A DNA stretch of 5,235 nucleotides, taken from assembly GCA_014238625.1 (NCBI GenBank), contig JABAAS010000042.1, positions 1-5,235 on the forward strand, read 5' to 3'. A model generated the notes under the pieces. It was not told where the DNA came from. It saw only the letters and a program-made list of their open reading frames with translations, and did not search any database. Both the position numbers and the translations under genes were made by a program. Of the stretch, positions 1 through 4,730 are shown piece by piece (positions within the stretch are counted from its first letter, which is position 1; every line of letters begins with the position of its first letter). Source of the stretch: Alphaproteobacteria bacterium (lineage in GTDB: Bacteria > Pseudomonadota > Alphaproteobacteria > JABAAW01).

Positions 1-68
1 TGGTATAGAGAGAAGACCCACTCGGCGTTTTGCTCTGATAGGACTTGCGCGTTTTTAGGGTAGGGCAT
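1..68 (-). CDS. Possible 5' end of a gene cut by the left window edge
   Basis: Reading leftward from an ATG at 68-66, 22 codons stay open to the window edge, beginning MPYPKNAQVLSEQNAEWVF. The ATG lies 8 nt beyond the TGA of the lipoprotein gene (79-77), as for a second gene in an operon. Codon choice (CTA, GTC, AAC, TCT) resembles the neighbouring minus-strand gene. No Shine-Dalgarno sequence precedes it, the stretch is too short to recognise a family, and two plus-strand frames are also open here. This is a tentative partial gene of unknown function. Confidence 0.3.
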   Translation of the reverse strand, partial: MPYPKNAQVLSEQNAEWVFSLY

Positions 69-76
69 AGTATTTA

Positions 77-625
77 TCAGGTGTGGCTATCTATTTCGCC
101 ATTGCAATAATATAGCCATTTGATACGCCTCTCCGAGGTATATTTAGAGACGACACGCACCCTTAGGGTTAAGGAGTGCGCGCCTATGGCCAACTCGTTG
201 TTTTTCAGATAGACTTTTTCTCCGAGCGGTATTTGTTCAAACTTTTTTTCAGCACCCTTTCTGCCTGCGATCTCTCGTTTTGGACTATAGGGCTGGCAGA
301 AGAAGCTTTTCATGGGTTTATGCAGATATACGAAAATCTTTGTTTTAAAGCTTCCAGAATTAGTTGAGATGCTTCCTGCGACATTTGTTATTCTTATGAT
401 TTCCCAGCCTTTTTCGAGATCTTCTGCTTTAGTTTGAGGAGCATCAGATTCTGTAGTTGCGCATGCGGTTAGCATCAGACTTGCGAATACTAGCAGGGCT
501 AGCAATCTTGTGGCTGGCAATCTTGGTAGCACTTTAGGTAGAGGGCTACTATATAATAACGGACTTAATAACGGACTTGGGAGTATTTTTTGGAGTAGCC
601 TAGATAGACGTTTTCTAATCATCAT
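77..625 (-). CDS. Small predicted lipoprotein of unknown function
   Basis: A 182-residue protein that I do not recognise. The start is set at ATG 625-623 because AGGAG lies 8 nt upstream; the frame is open further, to an ATG at 703, but that part looks like leader. A hydrophobic segment (about residues 41-54) ends in the lipobox L52-T-A-C55, which predicts export, cleavage by signal peptidase II and lipidation of Cys55. Residue +2 is Ala, so the usual Asp inner-membrane retention signal is absent and outer-membrane sorting is plausible. The stretch before the hydrophobic core is unusually long (40 residues) and rich in Pro and Leu, including SPLLSPLL made by a 12-bp duplication. The mature part (about 128 residues) appears globular and basic, with two further cysteines (C110, C174) that could form a disulfide. 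It follows ispDF on the same strand after a 116-bp gap that holds a possible promoter of its own. Confidence 0.75.
   Translation of the reverse strand: MMIRKRLSRLLQKILPSPLLSPLLYSSPLPKVLPRLPATRLLALLVFASLMLTACATTESDAPQTKAEDLEKGWEIIRITNVAGSISTNSGSFKTKIFVYLHKPMKSFFCQPYSPKREIAGRKGAEKKFEQIPLGEKVYLKNNELAIGAHSLTLRVRVVSKYTSERRIKWLYYCNGEIDSHT
499..528. repeat. Imperfect 15-bp tandem duplication in lipoprotein signal region
   Basis: Bases 499-513 and 514-528 match at 12 of 15 positions (core GCAATCTTG in both). On the minus strand the two copies encode RLLA and RLPA in the signal peptide of the lipoprotein. It looks like a decayed slippage duplication. Confidence 0.5.
555..578. repeat. Exact 12-bp tandem duplication in lipoprotein gene
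   Basis: AATAACGGACTT occurs twice head to tail (555-566 and 567-578). The unit is a multiple of three, so on the minus strand it adds one extra SPLL (SPLLSPLL) to the long segment before the hydrophobic core without shifting frame. Confidence 0.85.
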
Positions 626-631
626 ATTCTG

Positions 632-640
632 TTCTCCTTT
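632..640 (-). promoter_or_regulatory. Ribosome binding site that fixes the lipoprotein start
   Basis: The minus strand reads AAAGGAGAA here, with AGGAG at 638-634, 8 nt before the ATG at 625. It is one of only two good Shine-Dalgarno sequences in the window, and it decides this start over the upstream ATG at 703. Confidence 0.7.
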
Positions 641-708
641 TTTATCCGATATCTCGAGAGCAAAGTTTGCAATTAGTTTCGAGCATAGCACTTTTCCTAG
701 CATTTTAT

Positions 709-739
709 ATTATATTTTTGCCTATTAGAAGTCTTTCCA
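709..739 (-). promoter_or_regulatory. Possible promoter for the lipoprotein gene
   Basis: A perfect TATAAT lies on the minus strand at 714-709, just past the ispDF stop codon. Upstream, TGGAAA at 739-734 matches TTGACA at 4 of 6 positions, but with a long 19-nt spacer. Transcription would begin near 702 and leave a leader of about 75 nt. The -10 is good, the -35 weak, and the surroundings are AT-rich, so chance remains possible. Confidence 0.35.
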
Positions 740-741
740 GA

Positions 742-2124
742 TTAGAAGAATTTTGCGGTTGCGCTTGCGTATGCGGCGATTCCTTTTGCTTGTCCTAGTG
801 CGCCCAAGCCTTCGAGTGTTGTTGCCTTTAGCCCTATGCGCGAGCGTTCGAGTTCTGTGAGTTCTGCGAGTTTGTCACGCATAACTTGCTTATAGCTTTT
901 CAAGTTAGGTTTTTCAGCGAGTATAGTAATATCTGCGTTTACGAGTTTTCCGCCTGCTTTTGAGAGTATTTCGATTGCGTGCTTGAGGAAGATAGCGGAA
1001 TTTGCGTTTCGCCATTTTTTCTCGTTTGGAGGAAAATGCTCACCGATATCGCCGCTCCCTGCGAGAGCGAGTATTGCATCTGTCAGCGCGTGGAGAGCTA
1101 CATCTGCGTCCGAATGTCCTTCGAGAGCGAAGTTGCAGGGTATGTCTGTTGCGCATAGACGAAGGACTTTTCCTTTGCATACTTTATGTTGATCGAATGC
1201 GGAACAAGATCGGAATTCTGTATATTTTTTTTCTTTTACCATCCGATTTTTTTCTGCAGCGAGCAATCCCTCTAGGATAGGTATATCTTGTAGCGTGGTT
1301 ATTTTATGCGCGCGAGCCTCGCCTTGAATATGCGTTACTTCTGCTAGATTTTCTATGGCGAGTTGCGCCTCGTCGGTGAAGTTTTTGCGTGGCATTTTTT
1401 GCTCTGCTTGTAGTAACCACTCGAGCATTTTTTCTGATGGGAATGCTTGAGGTGTTTGCGCTTGTCGCAAGTCTTCGCGCTCGATGGATTCTACGATCAG
1501 CCCTTTTTTGTCGATGCGCTTGATGCTATCGGCTATGGGGAGTAGGGGTATGACGCCTAGGATTTTGCCATTTTTTTTAATTTTTGGCTTTTTTATTTCT
1601 GCTGATTTATTTGCCTGCCTTTCTCTAATACGAGCTACGCTAGTAGCGATGCGTTTGAGCAAAACATGGGATACTAGCGGTCGCGCAGCATCACAAACCA
1701 TGCACCAAGAGCCATTAGTAGAGCCATTAGTAGAGCCATTAGTAGAGCCATTAGTAGAGCCATTAGTAGATTTGCATAATGCTTGCAAGCCATTTTTGAG
1801 CGAATCCTGCCGCCTAGCGCCTCCTTGAGCGAAGAGCCATTGGCTGTCACTGCAACGCTCACGGTAGCCTTTAACGAGTTCTTTGATTTTAGTTTGTACG
1901 GCTTTATTTTCTGGCAGAACGAAGACGCAATTTCTGACGAATGGAGATTCGACTAGGGTTTCGAGCAGGTATTCGAGAGCGGGCTTACCATCTATTTTTG
2001 CCAAGATTTTTGTCTCGTGTGTATTTTTTTCTTCAGCGTTGAATCTAGTGCTACTACCTGCGCATAGTACGATAGCGTCGAGCATTAATTTTTTGTTTTT
2101 TTTACAATCGACTTTGCGCAGCAT
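742..2124 (-). CDS. ispDF: IspDF: bifunctional MEP cytidylyltransferase / MEcPP synthase
   Basis: This fused enzyme carries out two steps of cytosolic MEP isoprenoid synthesis. IspD joins CTP to methylerythritol 4-phosphate; IspF cyclises the later kinase product to MEcPP with loss of CMP. IspD spans about residues 14-290: nucleotide loop CAGSSTRF (R27), K39, DAARP (metal-binding D145), R216, QTPQ (223-226), TDEA (250-253) and K274. IspF spans about 303-460: metal ligands D311, H313 and H345, HSDAD (337-341), GDIGEHF (358-364) and KATTLE (433-438). At 460 residues it is longer than most alphaproteobacterial IspDF proteins (roughly 400). The extra length comes from five STNG repeats (119-138), a Lys-rich linker (about 170-187) and the N-terminal tail. 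Neither M1 nor M14 (ATG 2085-2083) has a Shine-Dalgarno sequence; M14 fits the family start better. Oddities are Cys144 in place of the His usual before DAARP, and high lysine content. It is divergent from trkA. All key catalytic residues I can place are present, so it is probably functional. Confidence 0.95.
   Translation of the reverse strand: MLRKVDCKKNKKLMLDAIVLCAGSSTRFNAEEKNTHETKILAKIDGKPALEYLLETLVESPFVRNCVFVLPENKAVQTKIKELVKGYRERCSDSQWLFAQGGARRQDSLKNGLQALCKSTNGSTNGSTNGSTNGSTNGSWCMVCDAARPLVSHVLLKRIATSVARIRERQANKSAEIKKPKIKKNGKILGVIPLLPIADSIKRIDKKGLIVESIEREDLRQAQTPQAFPSEKMLEWLLQAEQKMPRKNFTDEAQLAIENLAEVTHIQGEARAHKITTLQDIPILEGLLAAEKNRMVKEKKYTEFRSCSAFDQHKVCKGKVLRLCATDIPCNFALEGHSDADVALHALTDAILALAGSGDIGEHFPPNEKKWRNANSAIFLKHAIEILSKAGGKLVNADITILAEKPNLKSYKQVMRDKLAELTELERSRIGLKATTLEGLGALGQAKGIAAYASATAKFF
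1709..1768. repeat. Five exact 12-bp tandem repeats inside ispDF
   Basis: GAGCCATTAGTA is repeated five times without a mismatch. On the minus strand it encodes STNG five times (residues 119-138), between the helix after RRQDSLKNGLQAL and the strand leading to DAARP. In ordinary IspD proteins this is a short loop, so the repeat should be a flexible polar loop extension on the surface. The lack of any mismatch suggests recent expansion by slippage. Confidence 0.95.
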
Positions 2125-2181
2125 TTTTTTTAGTAGTTTTTCTGTTGTGTCTTTTTAGGCACATTGTTTGCGAAGGTTACT

Positions 2182-2213
2182 TTATGGATTGCGTTTATTA
2201 TGGATTGCGTTTA
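2182..2213. repeat. Exact 16-bp tandem duplication
   Basis: TTATGGATTGCGTTTA occurs twice head to tail (2182-2197 and 2198-2213), with no mismatch. It lies just upstream of the candidate -10 of trkA and in the 5' region of ispDF. A direct, not inverted, repeat of this length could bind a regulator, but slippage is the simpler explanation given the other tandem duplications nearby. Confidence 0.9.
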
Positions 2214-2229
2214 ATTGTCTATCTTTGAA

Positions 2230-2237
2230 TTTATACT
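2230..2237. promoter_or_regulatory. Candidate overlapping -10 boxes for trkA and ispDF
   Basis: The plus strand reads TATACT at 2232-2237 and the minus strand reads TATAAA at 2235-2230; each matches TATAAT at 5 of 6 positions. Neither has a convincing -35 at normal spacing (plus strand GTTTAA at 2209-2214 is poor). The leaders would be about 105 nt for trkA and about 100 nt for ispDF. Confidence 0.25.
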
Positions 2238-2282
2238 ATGACGAATAATTATCTATGCGAGGCAAATGATGATGAGAGTTTT

Positions 2283-2318
2283 ATGCTATGCTTTTAGAGT
2301 ATAGCATCATTGTTTTTT
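2283..2318 (+). promoter_or_regulatory. Hairpin plus T-run in the trkA leader, attenuator-like
   Basis: ATGCTATGC (2283-2291) pairs with GTATAGCAT (2299-2307) as nine pairs including one G-U, around a 7-nt loop, and six T residues follow at 2313-2318. A competing pairing is possible between AATGATG (2265-2271) and CATCATT (2305-2311), which share bases with the first stem. The stem is AU-rich and not directly against the T-run, so it would be weak as a terminator. Confidence 0.25.
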
Positions 2319-2351
2319 ATGAATAGCCTTGTATCAGAGTATCTATCGTGA
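2319..2351 (+). other. Ten-codon upstream frame overlapping the trkA start
   Basis: ATG at 2319 opens MNSLVSEYLS and its TGA (2349-2351) overlaps the trkA start codon as GTGA. trkA itself lacks a clear Shine-Dalgarno sequence, so translation coupling is conceivable. The upstream frame also lacks one, and a frame this short can arise by chance. Confidence 0.2.
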
Positions 2352-3724
2352 AGATTATCATCTGTGGCGCGGGTCGAGTTGGTAGCTCGATAGCGCAATA
2401 CCTTTCGCGTCAGAACAACGATGTTGTGCTTATCGACGAGGTTCCGCTTCGTCTTTTGAGCATCGGCGATGTCGCGGATGTAAAGACGGTGCTAGGCGAT
2501 GGCTCGCTGCCTGAGAGTTTAGTTGAGGCGGAGGCTGATAGCGCGGATATGTTGATAGCGGTTACCTCGTCGGATCAGGTTAACATTGTTTGTTGCCAGA
2601 TGGCGCACTCTCTTTTCAAGATTCCGATGAAGATAGCTAGGATTCGTTCTGATAGTTACAACGATCCGCGCTGGGCGAAGATTTTTGGTCATGATCATAT
2701 TCCTATAGACATAGTTATTTCGCCTACTCACACGATAGTTGAGGCTATCCATAATCGTTTAGACGCTCCTGGAGCTTTTGATGTAGTTCCTTTGATAGGA
2801 GATCGAGTTAGGATTATCGGCACGCGTTGTGCGGATGATTGTCCTATTGTTTTCAAGCCGCTTCGTCAGTTGACTTCTCTTTTTCCGGATTTGCATATCA
2901 CGATTCTATTGATAACGCATGAGGGAGAGCCTCGTATCCCGAATGCCGACGACATCCTTTATCCTGGAGATAGCGTATATTTTGCGACGGAGACCTCGCA
3001 TATGATGCGCTCTCTGCAGGCATTTGGTCACGAGTATCGTCCGATCAAGCGTATTTTAATTGTTGGAGGCGGCAATATGGGGTTAATTTTGGGACAAAAG
3101 ATTCGTCAAACATCGCACAACATGCATACGACGATAGTCGAGAGCGACCAGTTGCGCGCGCGCAAGGTTGCGGAGGCACTTCCAGATACGACCATTTTAC
3201 AGGGAGATATAATGGAGCCTGAGATAATCGGCAATTTATCGCCTGAGAGCTTTGATACGATAGTCTCTCTTACGGACGATGACGAGGTTAATGCTCTTTC
3301 GGTTTTGATGTTGAAGAAGTTGGGAGTAAAACGAGGTATCAGCGTTATCAATAAGGGTATTTACATTTCACTAGTGAGTGAGCTGGGATTAGATGTGATA
3401 GTTAATCCGCCGATGATCACGGTTGCGACGATTTTACGGCATGTTCGCCATGGTCGCATTCAGGCTGTCTATCCTGTGCAAGATGGCTTTGCGGAGCTAT
3501 TTGAGGCGACGGCTCTTTCGACCTCGAACATTATCGGCAAGCCATTGAAGGACTCGAACATAAAATCTGGCATTATATTAGGAGCGATAGTGCGAGCTGG
3601 CGATGTCATCATGCCGCGACCGGATACGGTTATCGAAGAGGACGACCGCATTGTGATTTTGGCAGAGCAACGCTTGACGCGGCGAGTTGAGCAACTATTT
3701 TCAGTCAGCCTAGATTACTTTTAG
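2348..3724 (+). CDS. trkA: TrkA, NAD-binding regulatory subunit of Trk potassium uptake
   Basis: A cytoplasmic peripheral protein that binds NAD(H), and in other bacteria ATP/ADP, and gates the TrkH/TrkG potassium channel subunit. It is 458 residues long, the same length as E. coli TrkA, and shows the full duplicated layout. The first Rossmann RCK-N begins MKIIICGAGRVG (G7, G9, G12; acidic D30 at the end of the second strand). The first RCK-C spans about 140-225. The second RCK-N begins ILIVGGGNMG (G240, G242, G245; acidic E265), and the second RCK-C spans about 375-450. The start is GTG at 2348, which puts the family N-terminus at residue 1; no strong Shine-Dalgarno sequence is visible. No trkH lies in the window, so the membrane partner must be elsewhere. 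The aminotransferase gene follows after 145 bp, an order shared with other alphaproteobacteria. No frameshift or missing motif is seen. Confidence 0.96.
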   Translation: MKIIICGAGRVGSSIAQYLSRQNNDVVLIDEVPLRLLSIGDVADVKTVLGDGSLPESLVEAEADSADMLIAVTSSDQVNIVCCQMAHSLFKIPMKIARIRSDSYNDPRWAKIFGHDHIPIDIVISPTHTIVEAIHNRLDAPGAFDVVPLIGDRVRIIGTRCADDCPIVFKPLRQLTSLFPDLHITILLITHEGEPRIPNADDILYPGDSVYFATETSHMMRSLQAFGHEYRPIKRILIVGGGNMGLILGQKIRQTSHNMHTTIVESDQLRARKVAEALPDTTILQGDIMEPEIIGNLSPESFDTIVSLTDDDEVNALSVLMLKKLGVKRGISVINKGIYISLVSELGLDVIVNPPMITVATILRHVRHGRIQAVYPVQDGFAELFEATALSTSNIIGKPLKDSNIKSGIILGAIVRAGDVIMPRPDTVIEEDDRIVILAEQRLTRRVEQLFSVSLDYF

Positions 3725-3869
3725 GAGAGCCTCAGCCTTGTTGCTCCTTGCTTGTAGCTTTCTCTTTATGACTCTTGCATAATGACTCTTGCATAATGAC
3801 TCTTGCATAATAGCTTTTGCATAATGCCTCTTTTACGATGCGCCTTGCCTCCTATGACGTCTTGCCCTT
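3725..3869. other. Intergenic region between trkA and the aminotransferase gene
   Basis: This 145-bp stretch is filled in its right two thirds (from 3768) by 14-bp tandem repeats related to the start of the next gene. The left part (3725-3767) is pyrimidine-rich. AGGAG at 3723-3727 could pair with CTCCT at 3744-3748, but with no G/C-rich stem and T-run I do not call a terminator. No Shine-Dalgarno sequence precedes the ATG at 3870. Confidence 0.7.
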
Positions 3870-3883
3870 ATGACTCTTGCATA
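3768..3883 (+). repeat. 14-bp tandem array copying the start of the aminotransferase gene
   Basis: ATGACTCTTGCATA occurs exactly three times in tandem (3768-3781, 3782-3795, 3796-3809). It is followed by diverged units in the same 14-bp register (3810-3823 with 3 mismatches; 3824-3837 and 3838-3851 with 5 each) and a 16-bp unit (3854-3869). A fourth exact copy (3870-3883) forms codons 1-4 and part of codon 5 of the aminotransferase gene. Each exact upstream copy reads ATG ACT CTT GCA TAA, a Met-Thr-Leu-Ala mini-frame whose stop overlaps the first base of the next unit as TAATG (the fourth unit has ATA in place of ATG). The copies probably arose by duplication of the gene start, the older ones having drifted. 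Confidence 0.95.
3838..3873 (+). other. Eleven-codon upstream frame overlapping the aminotransferase start
   Basis: ATG at 3838 (a diverged array unit) opens MRLASYDVLPL, and its TGA at 3871-3873 overlaps the aminotransferase start as ATGA. Ribosomes finishing here could restart on the real ATG, which has no Shine-Dalgarno sequence. A second frame from ATG 3824 runs 29 codons and ends inside the gene at 3911-3913, out of frame. There is no evidence that either peptide is made. Confidence 0.25.
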
Positions 3884-4730
3884 TTTGAACGGCAGTTTTC
3901 TTCCACTAACTGATGCGAGGATATCGCTAGAGGATCGCGGCTTGCTTTTTGCGGACGCGGTTTATGAGGTATTTTGCGTAGCGCATAGCCGTGCTATCGA
4001 CTTGCCAGAGCATTTAGATCGCCTATGGCGTTCGTTATCAGCCTTGAGCATGTCGAGTCCTTGTACACGCAGAGTTTTGTTGCTTTTGCTAGAGCGATTT
4101 ATTAGACGCAATCGGCTACGCAACGGTATGATTTATTTGCAGGTTAGTCGGGGTAGCGCGAGGCGCGAGCATGCTTTTCCGCCACTGGAGTGCAAAGCTA
4201 ATCTGTTTATGGTTGCGACGCATATGCGCCACCCTAGCAGAGCTGAGGCGAGCGAGCCTCGGCGATTGAGCGTTATTTCGCAACCGGATCAACGTTGGGG
4301 TCGAGTTGACATCAAGACGACGAACCTTTTAGCGAATTGTTTAGGAGTAGAGGCAGCCCGCTCACGCGGTGCGCAAGAGGTAGTTTTCTACGATTCTGCA
4401 AGCGATGTTTTACACGAGGCGAGCAAGAGTAACTTATGGATGTTGCGCTCGGACAATTGCCTAGTAACGCATCCTCGTACGACGAGCATTTTAGGCGGAG
4501 TTACGCGTGCGGCTATTATGGAGATTGCTACTAGCTATGGCATCCGTTACCTAGAGGAAGAATTTACGCGCGAGCAGGCTTACGCAGCGCGCGAGCTATT
4601 TCTAACGAGTTCGGTTGGATTTGTTTCGAGCATCAGCGAGCTTGACGGTCATATTATAGGCGATGGCTTTAATCATGATATTGCGCGTCGGCTGCACGAT
4701 CTTTACCTAGCTAAGTTGGAGCAGACATAG
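3870..4730 (+). CDS. dat: D-amino-acid aminotransferase-like, class IV PLP enzyme
   Basis: A 286-residue cytosolic fold-type IV aminotransferase, normal in length for the family. It most likely moves an amino group between D-amino acids and 2-oxo acids (D-alanine plus 2-oxoglutarate to pyruvate plus D-glutamate in the best-known members). Visible features are the N-terminal YLNGSFLPL and EDRGLLFADAVYE, RGSARREHAFP with the R99-x-H101 pair that binds the substrate carboxylate in Bacillus D-amino-acid aminotransferase, DIKTTNLLAN with the PLP lysine K149, HEASKSN (E183, PLP ring nitrogen), ILGGVTR and LFLTSSVGFVSSISELDG. R-x-H favours this over branched-chain aminotransferase or aminodeoxychorismate lyase, but substrate is not proven. 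An in-frame TGA at 3855 and the family N-terminus fix the start at 3870. No Shine-Dalgarno sequence is present. The composition is extreme: about 31 Arg against 4 Lys by hand count. It overlaps the HAD gene by 1 bp. Confidence 0.9.
   Translation: MTLAYLNGSFLPLTDARISLEDRGLLFADAVYEVFCVAHSRAIDLPEHLDRLWRSLSALSMSSPCTRRVLLLLLERFIRRNRLRNGMIYLQVSRGSARREHAFPPLECKANLFMVATHMRHPSRAEASEPRRLSVISQPDQRWGRVDIKTTNLLANCLGVEAARSRGAQEVVFYDSASDVLHEASKSNLWMLRSDNCLVTHPRTTSILGGVTRAAIMEIATSYGIRYLEEEFTREQAYAARELFLTSSVGFVSSISELDGHIIGDGFNHDIARRLHDLYLAKLEQT
4718..4721 (+). promoter_or_regulatory. Ribosome binding site that fixes the HAD gene start
   Basis: GGAG inside the last codons of the aminotransferase gene lies 8 nt before GTG 4730. 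It supports the non-ATG start and translation coupled to the upstream gene. Confidence 0.6.

Larger units (their letters stand above)
2125..2347. other. Divergent intergenic region between ispDF and trkA
   Basis: This 223-bp AT-rich stretch must carry the promoters of both ispDF (leftward) and trkA (rightward). It holds an exact 16-bp tandem duplication (2182-2213), a shared promoter-like patch (2230-2237), a hairpin with a downstream T-run (2283-2318) and two very short plus-strand frames (2184-2228, 14 codons; 2319-2351, 10 codons). I see no tRNA, no conserved protein and no clear riboswitch. In many alphaproteobacteria the dusB-ntrBC-ntrYX genes sit in this place. Confidence 0.7.

Noticed and set aside
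1..63. Plus-strand frame open from the left edge, ending at TAG 61-63
   Set aside because: Only 20 codons, no recognisable motif, and a second plus frame and a minus frame are equally open; it cannot be told from chance.
626..703. N-terminal extension of the lipoprotein to the ATG at 703
   Set aside because: The extra 26 codons have no ribosome binding site in front, include the strong AGGAG site as codons, and would push the lipobox to residue 81.
724..748. Terminator or operator at the end of ispDF
   Set aside because: ATTAGAAG at 724-731 and 741-748 is a direct repeat, so it does not form a hairpin, and eight bases in AT-rich DNA is weak evidence.
1484..1828. Plus-strand 114-codon frame with an EPLV repeat, and a minus-strand frame with a LMAL repeat (1674-1862)
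   Set aside because: Both are other-frame readings of the 12-bp repeat and the ispDF coding sequence; neither shows any independent domain or ribosome binding site.
3723..3767. Rho-independent terminator after trkA
   Set aside because: Only AGGAG/CTCCT can pair, across a 16-nt loop, and no T-run follows the stem.
3768..3851. CRISPR array or integron/phage attachment site
   Set aside because: The 14-bp units abut with no spacers, contain no palindrome and have no cas, integrase or transposase nearby.
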